Positions 21,704 through 31,747 of a stretch of 64,000 nucleotides of DNA are shown here, piece by piece. Every line of letters begins with the position of its first letter. Position 1 is the stretch's first letter. A model generated the notes under the pieces. The model did not search any database. It saw only the letters and a list, made by a program, of their open reading frames with translations, and was not told the origin of the DNA. This stretch comes from Lachnospiraceae bacterium UBA4631 (GTDB taxonomy: Bacteria > Bacillota > Clostridia > Lachnospirales > Lachnospiraceae). Location of the stretch: positions 186,001 to 250,000 of the forward strand of contig DHMX01000022.1 in NCBI GenBank assembly GCA_002406015.1, read 5' to 3'. The position numbers were made by a program, and so were the translations under genes.

Positions 21704-22033
21704 TTACACCTCCTTAGTGTTAACTTTTAAATACTTCGTTCCATATTCATTTGAAATACCTTTTAAGCCAATCAACATAGACTGCATAAGCAAGTCCGCA
21801 TCATGTCCCGGTGCCGTTTCAAAATGAACGGTAATTTCTCCGGTTTCCTGATTCTGTTGACAGGTAAAAGAATCATTTGTAAGTGCATCTATGGAATTCA
21901 CAGTCGTTAATACAATCGCAGAAACCGCACTACAGATAATATCGAAACCTGCTTCTGCATATTCCGCATGTCCGTATGTGTGAAAACCGACTGTTTGCTT
22001 CTGTGAATTAACATATACTGTTACCTGAATCAT
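21704..22033 (-). CDS. prp: Prp, cysteine protease for bL27 processing
   Basis: A 109-residue protein with the catalytic His in TYGHAEYAEAGFD and Cys in IICSAVSAI, the dyad of Prp (YsxB). It removes the bL27 leader. Sits between rplU and rpmA, as in all Firmicutes with extended bL27. Confidence 0.95.
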   Translation of the reverse strand: MIQVTVYVNSQKQTVGFHTYGHAEYAEAGFDIICSAVSAIVLTTVNSIDALTNDSFTCQQNQETGEITVHFETAPGHDADLLMQSMLIGLKGISNEYGTKYLKVNTKEV

Positions 22034-22050
22034 GGAATACTCCTGCCATA

Positions 22051-22359
22051 TTAAGCGTTAATAGCTTTGATTTCAACCTTTGTATATGGCTGTCTGTGTC
22101 CCTGCTTCTTGTGATAGCCGGTCTTTCTCTTGTACTTATACACGATAACCTTTTTGCTCTTGCCTTCACCTACAACTTCTGCTGTAACGTTAGCATTTGC
22201 TACCTTATCACCGCAAAGAACATCCTTGTCGTTATTTACAACAACAACATCATCAAATGTAACAGTTTCACCTGTTGCAGCATTTAACTTCTCTACATAA
22301 ATGATATCGCCTTCAGCTACCTTGTACTGCTTGCCACCTGTTGCAATAATTGCGTACAT
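22051..22359 (-). CDS. rplU: Ribosomal protein bL21
   Basis: A 102-residue bL21 (MYAIIATGGKQYKVAEGD...; KRKTGYHKKQGHRQPYT). First gene of the rplU-prp-rpmA-(obg) operon, with promoter and leader at 22360-22474. Confidence 0.98.
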   Translation of the reverse strand: MYAIIATGGKQYKVAEGDIIYVEKLNAATGETVTFDDVVVVNNDKDVLCGDKVANANVTAEVVGEGKSKKVIVYKYKRKTGYHKKQGHRQPYTKVEIKAINA

Positions 22360-22440
22360 TCTGGTATCCTCCTTTTATCATTACTCGCCAGCTTCGGTGA
22401 TGTCCAGAGGACATACTTCAACCCCACTGTGCGGCATACT
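22360..22440 (-). ncRNA. Putative L21 leader RNA
   Basis: The untranslated leader of rplU contains a small hairpin (TGTCC-tct-GGACA) and the stretch CACCGAAGCTGGCGAGTAA before AAAGGAGG, resembling from memory the L21 leader found upstream of rplU in Firmicutes, where L21 is thought to autoregulate. No covariance search was possible. Confidence 0.6.
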
Positions 22441-22445
22441 CATAT

Positions 22446-22474
22446 AGTATAACGTTGCAAAAAATGTTTGTCAA
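22446..22474 (-). promoter_or_regulatory. Promoter of the rplU operon
   Basis: On the minus strand: TTGACA (22469-22474), 17 bp and TATACT (22446-22451). Confidence 0.85.
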
Positions 22475-22482
22475 GAAAAGAA

Positions 22483-23649
22483 TCATATTTTTAATGGTTT
22501 TCTTACCTTTTTTCGGGTTAATTCTACCAGATTCAGAGCAGTCATATCCATAAACCGGGTTGGGATTCTATCCCGCTTAAGTTCCCGGCACAAATGCTCA
22601 ATCAATAACTGCTTGCTGTCTAACTGCTCCATATCAATAAAATCAATGACAATAATACCGGATAAATTGCGTAGCCGAAGCTGGCGGGCAATTTCGGTAG
22701 CTGCTTCCCGGTTCACCTGTAATAAATGCTGCTGTTTTTCCTTCCGGTTTACAGCCTTTCCGGTATTAACATCAATAACCACCATTGCCTCTGTCTGTTC
22801 AATCAAAAGATATGCCCCGGATTTTAACCAGACCCGCGTACCGGATAATTCTTTTATATCCCGATCCAGACGGTAAATGGCATACAGAGGCTGGAGCTTT
22901 GTTTCATGGAAAAACAATCGCTGCTGCTCTGCCGGATGCAGATATTCGGATAATTCCTCGTATATTTCCGGTAAATCGGTAGTAATTCGTGTCAGAGAGT
23001 CATTTTTATAGTCATCCAGTAACTGAAGTAATGAAGAACGCTCCTGATATAAGCAGGAATATACCGTATGACAGGCAGCATGCTCTATTATTGCTTGTAA
23101 CTGCTGTAATAACTTTGTGGCTTCTGCCTGAATTGCGGAAATGGACTGCTCGTAAGCATTGGTACGGAGGATGATGCCGTATCCGTCCGGAACAAGCGGT
23201 TCAAGCTGTTCCTTGATGGCAGCTATCGTTTTATCCTTCGGAAGTTTTTTTGATACCATTACCTTCGTAGAAGATAAAGTAACAACCGTCAGGTTTCCGG
23301 TTAACCGGAAAGAGGAATCCACAGTTGGAGCTTTGGTTTTCATAGCCTCCTTTGTAACCTGTACCAATATCTCATCTCCGATTGCCGGAGTCGTTCCCTG
23401 CTTTTTGGCGTTCAAATAATACGGCGTATGCTCCTGTAAGGAATAATAACAAATTGTGCCGGGCTGAATCTCAACAAATGCGGCATTTAAGTTCTTGACA
23501 ACATTTTGAATCCTTCCGACATAGATGTTACCGAGTCTTACCGTATCTGCCATATCCGACAGCCTATATAATTCCGTCAGTGTTCCGTCCTCATAGTAAC
23601 AGGAATACATATGCTCCTGATACGTTGTAATTACTAATTCATGATTCAT
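22483..23649 (-). CDS. rng: Ribonuclease G/E family protein
   Basis: A 388-residue endoribonuclease for rRNA/mRNA processing. An S1-like region at the N-terminus (GNIYVGRIQNVVKNLNAAFVEI) precedes the DNase I-like catalytic part with VVIDVNTGK and GIIVIDFIDM (metal-binding Asp). No long C-terminal scaffold, as in RNase G. Co-oriented with and upstream of rplU, as often in clostridia. Confidence 0.93.
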   Translation of the reverse strand: MNHELVITTYQEHMYSCYYEDGTLTELYRLSDMADTVRLGNIYVGRIQNVVKNLNAAFVEIQPGTICYYSLQEHTPYYLNAKKQGTTPAIGDEILVQVTKEAMKTKAPTVDSSFRLTGNLTVVTLSSTKVMVSKKLPKDKTIAAIKEQLEPLVPDGYGIILRTNAYEQSISAIQAEATKLLQQLQAIIEHAACHTVYSCLYQERSSLLQLLDDYKNDSLTRITTDLPEIYEELSEYLHPAEQQRLFFHETKLQPLYAIYRLDRDIKELSGTRVWLKSGAYLLIEQTEAMVVIDVNTGKAVNRKEKQQHLLQVNREAATEIARQLRLRNLSGIIVIDFIDMEQLDSKQLLIEHLCRELKRDRIPTRFMDMTALNLVELTRKKVRKPLKI

Positions 23650-23666
23650 GAGCCTGCTCTCCTTAA

Positions 23667-24359
23667 TCAGAAGTGTTTACCGGCTTCCAATAAAGAAACC
23701 AACTGTCCGTTTTCTGCCCGCATATAGGTTTCCAACCGATGTATCCGGAATGCTAATTTCTGGTATGGCAGATTCAGATACCCGCACATTGCTTCCATGA
23801 CAAGCTCCGGTTTGATATTTTCCACGCTGCCGGCAGATAAAAACAGATAAATGCCACCATCCCGTTCCTGCATCTGATATATCAAGGGCTTAATATCCAG
23901 CTGCGTTTCCTTTGTTTTCGTTACCTTAACCACCTCAATGTGTTCCTGTTGATAAAATGCATCAACTGCACGCAGTAAAAGCTCCTGCGGCATATACCCC
24001 TCACGTACCGTTACAATATAGTCCGATGCGGCAACTACCGCCATGGCGGTTTTGGCACCTTCATTCAAAGCAACAATATCCTGAATCCACATACCGGATG
24101 CCATACCGGAATTTAGGCGTTGTACCATATCTTCACTGGTTGTAACGGAGTTCATTTCCGCATCGAAATATTCACCCTCACTTGTTACCCCCAGTCCCAG
24201 AGGTGCCGCAAAGGTAATTAACTGATGCGGACTATAGCCTTGGGAATATGCCACATCCAAGCCCGCACGTCGGATGGCTTTTTGAAAATATCGCATAACA
24301 TCCAGATGTCCGATATAGCGAAGAACACCTGTTTTTGCATATTTAATTCTTATTTTCAA
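23667..24359 (-). CDS. TIGR03936-type protein (DUF2344), radical SAM partner
   Basis: A 230-residue protein (IRIKYAKTGVLRYIGHLDVMRYFQKAIRRAGLDVAYSQGYSPHQLI), the family usually encoded next to, or fused with, the TIGR03960 radical SAM protein, as here. I place the start at TTG 24359, 6 bp after GGAGGTG; a longer frame to 24392 is possible. The start overlaps the upstream gene by 17 bp. Function is unknown, perhaps RNA modification. Confidence 0.85.
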   Translation of the reverse strand: MKIRIKYAKTGVLRYIGHLDVMRYFQKAIRRAGLDVAYSQGYSPHQLITFAAPLGLGVTSEGEYFDAEMNSVTTSEDMVQRLNSGMASGMWIQDIVALNEGAKTAMAVVAASDYIVTVREGYMPQELLLRAVDAFYQQEHIEVVKVTKTKETQLDIKPLIYQMQERDGGIYLFLSAGSVENIKPELVMEAMCGYLNLPYQKLAFRIHRLETYMRAENGQLVSLLEAGKHF

Positions 24360-26208
24360 AACAGACACCTCCTCCAAAGACGGCCGCACCACAGCCGGAG
24401 CATTGCTGCTTACAGTTTTTGGTTACTTCTGCCCGCTTGGCACGCTCCCATTCCTTTATAAAGAACCGTTTGGATACACCAATATCAATAAAATCCCATG
24501 GGAGAATTTCATCAACCTCACGCTCCCGGCTGGTATAAAACTCCGTATCAATATGATTATCTGCAAAAGCCTGATTCCAAATCTCCTGATGGAACATTTC
24601 ATGCCATGCGTCAAAGATACAGCCTGCCTGATACGCCTGTAAAATGGCAGGAGCCAGCTTCCGGTCTCCTCTTGCAAAGATTCCTTCCATAATGGTTAAA
24701 TCCGCATCATGGTATCGGTAGGAAAGACTTTTGCGGTTCTTCTGCTTGAAAAATCCATCCTTTACCATATGAGCCTTTTTCAAAAATTCCTCTTCCGTAT
24801 TCATGGCAGCCCATTGAAATGGGGTAAATGGCTTTGGTACAAAAAAGGAAGAGCTTGCTGTAATAGATACCTTACCAATGCGTTCCTCCTTCGGAATCGT
24901 ATAATAGTCTACAGCCAGTTGCTCGCAAAGCTCCGGAATTGCCATCAAATCCTCTTCTGTCTCCGTTGGCAGTCCGACCATGAAATAAAATTTTACCTTT
25001 GTCCAGCCGCCGCGAAACGCTTTCATGGCTCCTTCCCGTATCATTTCTTCGGTTAAACCCTTGTTAATTACATTTCGCAATCTCTGACTGCCTGCCTCTG
25101 CGGCAAAGGTCAGGCTGCTCTTTTTAATATCCTGTACCCGCTTCATAACATCCAGAGAAAAAGAATCTATACGCAGGGACGGAAGGGCAATATTTACCTT
25201 TAGTTTTCCCATTTCTTCAATCAGAAACTCCGTCAGTTCCGGCAGTCCTTCATAATCACTGGAACTTAAGGAGCTTAGCGTAATTTCTTCATGACCGGTA
25301 TTTTGAATCATTTCTAAGGCGTATTGCTTCATTAATTCTACATTTTTCTCACGGGTCGGACGATAAATCGCACCTGCCTGACAGAACCGGCAGCCACGGA
25401 TGCAGCCGCGTTGGATTTCTAATGTAACCCGGTCCTGTGTGGCTTTGATATACGGAACTATCGGTTTCATCGGATACGGTACGGAGTCAAAATTCATTAC
25501 CACCTGCTTGCGTACGGTTCTTGGAGCGTGCGGATTATTCGGTTCAAAGCTTTGAATAGTACCGTCCTCATAATAAGTAACATCATAAAATTGCGGCACG
25601 TAGATTCCGTCTATTTCTGCCGCCAGCTCTAAAAATTGATACCGGGTGCCGCCAGCCGCCCGATTCTTCTTATAAGAATCTAATAATTGTCCATATACCG
25701 TTTCACCCTCCCCAATATAGAAAAGGTCAAAGAAATCCGCAATCGGCTCCGGATTATAGCTGCATGGACCTCCACCGATAACAATCGGGTCATCTTCGCC
25801 TCTGTCTACTGCCAGCAACGGAATCTGGCTTAAGTCTATAATCTGAAGAATATTGGTATAGCACATCTCGTATTGTAATGTAATTCCGAGAAAATCAAAG
25901 TCCCGAATCGGGTCCTGCGATTCTAAGGCAAACAGCGGAATATGCTGCTCCCGCATAATTGCATCCAAATCCGGCCATGGAGAATACACTCGCTCGCACC
26001 AGACATCCTCCATCCGGTTGAACATATCATATAGAATCTGGATACCCAGATGTGACATTCCGATTTCATATGCATCCGGAAAACACATACAAAACCGGAC
26101 TGCAATTTTGGATACATCCTTAACAACACTGTTTATTTCATTTCCGATATATCTTGCCGGCTTCTCCACCGTCATAAGAATCTCATCGGATAAGGCTAGT
26201 TTTTCCAT
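24343..26208 (-). CDS. TIGR03960-family B12-binding radical SAM protein
   Basis: A 621-residue protein: an N-terminal cobalamin-binding-like domain (about residues 30-200), then a radical SAM core with CIRGCRFC (Cys-x3-Cys-x2-Cys) and a C-terminal extension rich in Cys at its end (NCKQQCSGCG). ATG 26208 (MEKLALSDEIL) has AGAGGT upstream; 17 more residues are possible in frame. Overlaps the DUF2344 gene, so the two act together. Biochemical role not established. Confidence 0.9.
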   Translation of the reverse strand: MEKLALSDEILMTVEKPARYIGNEINSVVKDVSKIAVRFCMCFPDAYEIGMSHLGIQILYDMFNRMEDVWCERVYSPWPDLDAIMREQHIPLFALESQDPIRDFDFLGITLQYEMCYTNILQIIDLSQIPLLAVDRGEDDPIVIGGGPCSYNPEPIADFFDLFYIGEGETVYGQLLDSYKKNRAAGGTRYQFLELAAEIDGIYVPQFYDVTYYEDGTIQSFEPNNPHAPRTVRKQVVMNFDSVPYPMKPIVPYIKATQDRVTLEIQRGCIRGCRFCQAGAIYRPTREKNVELMKQYALEMIQNTGHEEITLSSLSSSDYEGLPELTEFLIEEMGKLKVNIALPSLRIDSFSLDVMKRVQDIKKSSLTFAAEAGSQRLRNVINKGLTEEMIREGAMKAFRGGWTKVKFYFMVGLPTETEEDLMAIPELCEQLAVDYYTIPKEERIGKVSITASSSFFVPKPFTPFQWAAMNTEEEFLKKAHMVKDGFFKQKNRKSLSYRYHDADLTIMEGIFARGDRKLAPAILQAYQAGCIFDAWHEMFHQEIWNQAFADNHIDTEFYTSREREVDEILPWDFIDIGVSKRFFIKEWERAKRAEVTKNCKQQCSGCGAAVFGGGVCFENKN

Positions 26209-26240
26209 ATTACCTCTGTTCCTTTTTCTTAACTTTAGAA

Positions 26241-26290
26241 AACAGGTAAGATTCTGCAAGCACTTTATTTCATGCAGCTTCTTACCTGTT
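26241..26290 (-). terminator. Hairpin after tyrS
   Basis: AACAGGTAAG pairs with CTTACCTGTT, with a second inner stem CTGC/GCAG. It lies between tyrS and the radical SAM gene; probable terminator, with only a short T-rich tail. Confidence 0.7.
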
Positions 26291-26323
26291 CCTATTTAAT
26301 ACTGCGAGTCGTATGATAATTGA

Positions 26324-27586
26324 TTACTCAATCACAATCTTGTAGATATTCTTTTTACCTTTTCGAATAATGATAGAACCGTCTACAATATCTGCATCAC
26401 TTAAGGTTCTGGTTGGGTCTGTGACCTTTTCATCATTTACCCGGACACCGCCCTGTTCAATGTTTCTTCGGGCATCCCCGCGTCCGCTGCAAAGCTTTGT
26501 GTCAACCAATACGGAAATCACATCCATACCGGCATCAAATTGAGCCTTTGTATAAGTGATAGTTGGCATATGTTCACTGACACCACCGCTTGCAAATACG
26601 GTACGGGCAGCCTCCTGTGCCTTGTTTGCCTCTTCTTCACCATGGACAATCTTGGTGATTTCATAAGCAAGAACCTCTTTTGCCTGATTAATAGCAGCTC
26701 CCTCTAAGGCTCCCAGCCGACGTACCTCATCCATCGGAAGGAAGGTCAATAAGCCAAGACAACGTTCTACGTTGGCATCCTCAATATTTCTCCAATATTG
26801 ATAAAACTCATATGGAGTAGTTTTCTTTGGGTCAAGCCATACGGCACCCTTCATGGTCTTACCCATCTTCTTTCCGTCAGAGGTGGTCAGAAGGGTAAAG
26901 GTTAAGCCAAATGCAGGGTCCTTTGCCGGAATAACACCATCCGGGCTTTCTGCAATCTTCTTCCGGCGAATCAGGTCAGCACCAGCCAGAATATTAGACC
27001 ACTGGTCATCACCGCCCATTTCTACCTTGCAGCCGTACTTTTTATTTAACATATAAAAATCATATGCCTGCATTAACATATAATTAAATTCAAAGAAGGT
27101 TAATCCGTTTTCCATACGCTGCTTATAACATTCTGCAGTCAGCATCCGGTTTACGGAAAAATGAACACCGACTTCCCGCAAGAAGGTTACATAATTCAAG
27201 TCTAACAACCAGTCTGCGTTGTTAACCATAATTGCCTTATCATTGTCAAAATCAATAAAATGGGACAACTGCTCCTTAAAACGATTTGCATTATAATCAA
27301 TGGTTTCTCCTGTCATCATGCTTCGCATATCGGATTTACCGCTTGGGTCACCAATCATAGTGGTTCCGCCACCGATTAATGCAATCGGGGTATGTCCATG
27401 CTGCTGCATATGCATCATTGCCATAATTGTCAGGAAATGTCCTACGGTCAGACTATCTGCGGTTGCATCAAAGCCAATATAGAACTTAACCTTTTCTTTT
27501 CCCAATAAATCTCTCAACTGCTCATCATGTGTTGTCTGAGCAATGAATCCACGTTCCTTTAACACGTCAAATACATTTTCTTCCAT
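26324..27586 (-). CDS. tyrS: Tyrosyl-tRNA synthetase
   Basis: A 420-residue class I synthetase (TyrRS-Z-like length). The nucleotide motif GFDATADSLTVGHFL stands for HIGH, KMGKT for KMSKS, and GGDDQWSNI for tyrosine binding; a C-terminal S4 domain follows (DARRNIEQGGVRVNDEKV). No T-box is seen in the short upstream gap. Confidence 0.97.
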   Translation of the reverse strand: MEENVFDVLKERGFIAQTTHDEQLRDLLGKEKVKFYIGFDATADSLTVGHFLTIMAMMHMQQHGHTPIALIGGGTTMIGDPSGKSDMRSMMTGETIDYNANRFKEQLSHFIDFDNDKAIMVNNADWLLDLNYVTFLREVGVHFSVNRMLTAECYKQRMENGLTFFEFNYMLMQAYDFYMLNKKYGCKVEMGGDDQWSNILAGADLIRRKKIAESPDGVIPAKDPAFGLTFTLLTTSDGKKMGKTMKGAVWLDPKKTTPYEFYQYWRNIEDANVERCLGLLTFLPMDEVRRLGALEGAAINQAKEVLAYEITKIVHGEEEANKAQEAARTVFASGGVSEHMPTITYTKAQFDAGMDVISVLVDTKLCSGRGDARRNIEQGGVRVNDEKVTDPTRTLSDADIVDGSIIIRKGKKNIYKIVIE

Positions 27587-27661
27587 TTTGTGTATCTCCT
27601 TTTATTTCACTCCGGTCATCCTGATAACCAGTCATTTTCTATTCCTACTATAGCAAATACC

Positions 27662-29146
27662 TTATAAAAAAGCAAAATATTTCAGTATTTCCAATACATA
27701 TGTCCATGTACGGGCAACCGAAGAAATCGACATTCGCTCCTGCGGGGTATGAATATCCAAAATGTCAGGTCCTGTAGATACAATATCCAAATCCGGCATT
27801 TTTTCTAATAAAATACCGCATTCCAGACCGGCATGAATCATTTCTACCACTGCATCTTTTTGAAACAAATCACAGTAAAGCTTCTTCATGGAATCTCGTA
27901 ACAAAGATTCGGCACGATATTCCCAACCCGGATACCGGGATTGAAGATGTACCGAAAAGCCACTATAGCCTGCAATCTCTGCAATCCGGTTTTCCAACAG
28001 CGTTAAAGCTGCCGGCTGACTGCTTCGGTTTGAAATTTCCAAGTATATCTCATCCTCGCGTAGCTGCAATACCGCAAGATTCGTAGAAGTCTCCGGTAAA
28101 CCCGGTATCGTCTGGCTCATTGCCTGAACACCGGTTGGCATAGTAACCAGCAACTGTAACAATTCCTTCTGCTCTTCTTCTGAAAATACTGCAAGCTCGG
28201 TCAGATGTCCGTTTTTTACCTTATATTCTACACCGCAAGGCTGGAAATCAATTGCAATATCCGAATCGGAATCCTGATAAGCCTGTGCGTATAATTGCTG
28301 TACCTGTTTTATAACAGCCTCTGCCTGTGCCAAATCTGCCCCCGGCATAAATAAAACCATCGCTTCCGATTCTCTCGGAATTGCATTATGCTTAAAGCCT
28401 CCATGAATATCTGCAATTCGAACCGGAGTCTTGTGCATTAATTCACAAAGGATTGTTGACATAACTTTATTACTGTTAATTCTTCCCTTTTGTATTTCAA
28501 CACCGGAATGTCCGCCCTGTAATCCATGTACCCGAATCTGATAAGGAATACCGGTTACGGTTTCTCTGGATATTGGTTTGTGAAGCTCCTGCGTAGAGCC
28601 GCCTGCACAACCTACCGTTAAAACACCTTCGTCCTCACTGTCCAGATTGAGAAGATATTGGGCATGCAAATCTGTGGTATCCAGATGAATGGCTCCATCC
28701 ATTCCAACCTCTTCTTCGGTTGTAAACACAACTTCAAGCGGAGGATGTACCAAGGTATCATCCTCTAAGATAGCCAGTGCCATGGCAATTGTGATTCCGT
28801 CATCCCCACCTAAGGTAGTGCCGTTTGCGGTAATATAATCGCCGTCAACCAATAACTCCAGCCCTTCTGTTTCAAAGTCATGTGTGCAGCCCGGTTCTTT
28901 TTCGCATACCATATCCAAGTGTCCCTGTATCATAAAAACAGGGGAATGCTCACAGCCCTTGGATGCCGGTTTCCGGATAACGACATTGTTCCAGTCATCC
29001 TGCCGAACTGCAAGACCTAATTCCTTTGCTATGGACACACAATAATCACTCACTGCCTTTGTATGGTAGGAGCCTCTTGGTATCTCTGAAATTTTCTCAA
29101 AATAGTAAAAGACACGATTTGGTTGTAACGCTTCTAATACACGCAT
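27662..29146 (-). CDS. pepD: Xaa-His dipeptidase / beta-Ala-His dipeptidase (PepD)
   Basis: A 494-residue M20-family metallopeptidase. Metal-site motifs: IQGHLDMVCEKE, GGDDGITIA and TTEEEVGMDGA. ATG 29146 (MRVLEALQPNRVF) has GGGAGAG upstream; the frame extends to 29227 but that would overlap the UPF0210 gene by 62 bp. Cytoplasmic dipeptide degradation. Confidence 0.92.
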   Translation of the reverse strand: MRVLEALQPNRVFYYFEKISEIPRGSYHTKAVSDYCVSIAKELGLAVRQDDWNNVVIRKPASKGCEHSPVFMIQGHLDMVCEKEPGCTHDFETEGLELLVDGDYITANGTTLGGDDGITIAMALAILEDDTLVHPPLEVVFTTEEEVGMDGAIHLDTTDLHAQYLLNLDSEDEGVLTVGCAGGSTQELHKPISRETVTGIPYQIRVHGLQGGHSGVEIQKGRINSNKVMSTILCELMHKTPVRIADIHGGFKHNAIPRESEAMVLFMPGADLAQAEAVIKQVQQLYAQAYQDSDSDIAIDFQPCGVEYKVKNGHLTELAVFSEEEQKELLQLLVTMPTGVQAMSQTIPGLPETSTNLAVLQLREDEIYLEISNRSSQPAALTLLENRIAEIAGYSGFSVHLQSRYPGWEYRAESLLRDSMKKLYCDLFQKDAVVEMIHAGLECGILLEKMPDLDIVSTGPDILDIHTPQERMSISSVARTWTYVLEILKYFAFL

Positions 29147-29165
29147 ATCCGGATTCTCTCCCAAA

Positions 29166-30530
29166 TTAATTTTTGAAGCTGTGGATTGGGGCAGGGATTC
29201 TTCCGCCTCGATTAATAAATGCCTCACAGCTATATGGATTTACATGCATGATTGGTGCATGACCTAATAATCCGCCAAACTCTGCATGCTCGCCCTCCTT
29301 TTTGCCGATAACCGGAATAATACGGACGGCGGTGGTCTTTTGATTTACCATACCCAGTGCCATTTCATCGGCAATGATACCGGAAATGGTAGTTGCCTTG
29401 GTATCTCCCGGAATGGCAATCATATCCAGACCAACGGAGCAAACACAGGTCATGGCTTCTAATTTTTCTATTGTTAAGGCTCCGCAGGTAGCCGCATCAA
29501 TCATTCTCTGGTCTTCACTGACCGGAATAAATGCACCGCTCAGACCACCTACATAAGAGGATGCCATAACACCACCCTTTTTCACCTGGTCGTTTAATAG
29601 GGCTAATGCGGCGGTTGTACCCGGAGCTCCGGCATATTCCAGACCGATTTCTTCTAAAATTTCTCCGATACTGTCACCTACTGCCGGTGTCGGAGCTAAT
29701 GACAAGTCAATGATGCCAAACGGAACCCCTAAACGTCTGGAAGCCTCCTGTGCAACTAACTGACCGACTCTGGTAATCTTAAATGCAGTCTTTTTAATGG
29801 TTTCGCACAGCACTTCAAAATTTTCACCACGTACAGCCTCCAGTGCGGTCTTAACAACACCCGGTCCACTGACACCGACATTGATAATCTTATCTGCCTC
29901 GGTTACACCATGAAAGGCACCTGCCATAAATGGATTATCATCCGGTGCATTACAGAATACAACAAATTTGGTACAGGCATTGGAATCCTGCTCCTTTGTC
30001 AGCTCTGCGGCTTCTTTAATCATTTCACCGATTAATTTTACTGCATCCATATTGATACCGGTTTTGGTGGAGCCTACATTTACCGAGCTGCAGACAACAT
30101 CGGTTTCTGCCAGTGCTTTTGGAATGGAACGAATCAGCAATTCATCTGCCGGAGTCATTCCCTTTGTCACCAAGGCTGAATATCCACCGATAAAATTCAC
30201 ACCAACGGTTTTTGCTGCCCGGTCCAGACTTTTTGCAATCATCACAAAATCATCAATACTGTGACAGACCCCTCCGCCGACAAGTGCAATCGGAGTTACG
30301 GAAATTCGTTTATTTACAATCGGAATACCATACTGTAATTCAATATCCTTACCGACCTTTACCAAATCCTTGGCTGAGGTTGTAATTTTATTATATATCT
30401 TATCACAAACTTCATTCAATGTATTTGCGGTACAATCTAACAGACTGATTCCCATTGTAATCGTACGGACATCCAGATTTTCCTTTTGAATCATTTCATT
30501 TGTTTCAATTACTTCATGTATATTAATCAT
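29166..30530 (-). CDS. UPF0210 (PFL/DUF711) family protein
   Basis: A 454-residue protein of the DUF711 family (TITMGISLLDC...; VSGPGVVKTALEAV; GDSIGEILEEIGL). It is nearly always encoded next to an ACT-domain protein, as here. The crystal fold is related to glycyl-radical enzymes but no radical Gly site is seen. Substrate unknown. Confidence 0.93.
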   Translation of the reverse strand: MINIHEVIETNEMIQKENLDVRTITMGISLLDCTANTLNEVCDKIYNKITTSAKDLVKVGKDIELQYGIPIVNKRISVTPIALVGGGVCHSIDDFVMIAKSLDRAAKTVGVNFIGGYSALVTKGMTPADELLIRSIPKALAETDVVCSSVNVGSTKTGINMDAVKLIGEMIKEAAELTKEQDSNACTKFVVFCNAPDDNPFMAGAFHGVTEADKIINVGVSGPGVVKTALEAVRGENFEVLCETIKKTAFKITRVGQLVAQEASRRLGVPFGIIDLSLAPTPAVGDSIGEILEEIGLEYAGAPGTTAALALLNDQVKKGGVMASSYVGGLSGAFIPVSEDQRMIDAATCGALTIEKLEAMTCVCSVGLDMIAIPGDTKATTISGIIADEMALGMVNQKTTAVRIIPVIGKKEGEHAEFGGLLGHAPIMHVNPYSCEAFINRGGRIPAPIHSFKN

Positions 30531-30545
30531 CCTCTGCCTCCGTCA

Positions 30546-30818
30546 TTAGATTCTATGCATCATATTAAAGATTTCTTCTCTTTGCAGACTGATGACAACA
30601 CCGATTTCCTCACCGATTTGTACCAATTCCTCCGATAAGGTCTTAAATTCCTTCAAAGAAGCATTTGTGTCCACAATCATCATCATATTAAAATAATCCT
30701 GAACAATGGTCTGTGAAATATCCAGTATATTCACCTGATTATTTGCCAGATAGGTACATACCTTTGCGATAATACCTACACTATCTTTTCCTACCACTGT
30801 TATGACTGCCTTGTTCAT
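30546..30818 (-). CDS. ACT-domain protein (UPF0237)
   Basis: A 90-residue stand-alone ACT domain (MNKAVITVVGKDSVGIIAKVCTYLANNQVNILDISQTI) with amino-acid-binding loop KDSVGI. It is the partner of the downstream UPF0210 gene (15 bp apart) and probably its ligand-sensing subunit. Confidence 0.93.
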   Translation of the reverse strand: MNKAVITVVGKDSVGIIAKVCTYLANNQVNILDISQTIVQDYFNMMMIVDTNASLKEFKTLSEELVQIGEEIGVVISLQREEIFNMMHRI

Positions 30819-30834
30819 ATTCTATATCTCCTTT

Positions 30835-31635
30835 CTACCCCACATACAAAATTTCAGAATGTTCATTCCGTCTTGCAACCGACAATCGAAAATCCCGAAC
30901 ATCATCTGTAAATGGGTTTTCCGCCAATTCCTGTGCTACCGTTTCGTAAGCCAGTTCGGCAATATTATTTTCTTTACTTAAATGCCCTAACATGATTCCG
31001 TGGATATGGTCATTTAACAATTCCTTGATAAACTGACCGGAACGCTCGTTAGATAAATGCCCATGGTCGCCTAAAATCCGTTGCTTTAACGGATAGGAAT
31101 AAGGACCTACCAACAGCATATTGACATCATGGTTGGATTCGATAAATAACAAATCGGAATCCTGAAGCTTCTTAACCAGATACTCATTATAGTCTCCAAG
31201 GTCTGTGCAAATACTCGTTTTGTTACCGTTATGATAGAATTGGTAACATACCGGGTCTGCTGCATCATGCCAGGTTCTGGATGCCTCTATTGTCATATCC
31301 TGAATTTGAAACGGCTCATCCGGCTTGATTTCCACAAATTGAGCGGGATTCAGTTCTCCTAATGCCGGCATTGCCTGAATGGCTTCCAAGGTTGCCTTTG
31401 TACCATAGACCGGAACCGGATATTTTCTGGTAAATACACCTAACCCCTGAATATGGTCGGAATGTTCATGTGTAATTAAGATTCCCTGAATATCTTCCGG
31501 TGCCATGTCAATGGCATGTAATTCATCTACAATTCGCTTTTTACTAACTCCGGTATCTACAAGCAGGTGTGTTTCTTCGGTTCCCACGTAGATACAGTTG
31601 CCGCTGCTTCCGCTTGATAAGCTGCACAAATGCAT
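30835..31635 (-). CDS. MBL-fold hydrolase, WalJ (YycJ)-like
   Basis: A 266-residue metallo-beta-lactamase fold protein. LSSGSSGNCIYVG opens the domain; HEHSDHIQGL is the metal motif and LGHLSKENN is near the end, both typical of YycJ/WalJ. Here it is not next to walRK. Confidence 0.88.
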   Translation of the reverse strand: MHLCSLSSGSSGNCIYVGTEETHLLVDTGVSKKRIVDELHAIDMAPEDIQGILITHEHSDHIQGLGVFTRKYPVPVYGTKATLEAIQAMPALGELNPAQFVEIKPDEPFQIQDMTIEASRTWHDAADPVCYQFYHNGNKTSICTDLGDYNEYLVKKLQDSDLLFIESNHDVNMLLVGPYSYPLKQRILGDHGHLSNERSGQFIKELLNDHIHGIMLGHLSKENNIAELAYETVAQELAENPFTDDVRDFRLSVARRNEHSEILYVG

Positions 31636-31747
31636 AATAAGTTACTCCTATTCTTTCGTAAATGGGCATACCTGCCCATAATCGACAAATATTATATCAT
31701 AGGAATTATGTGATTGCTAGGAAAAAATAGATATTTGATAGGGAATC

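Noticed and set aside
27587..27661. T-box riboswitch upstream of tyrS
   Set aside because: The gap is far too short and lacks a T-box or antiterminator structure.
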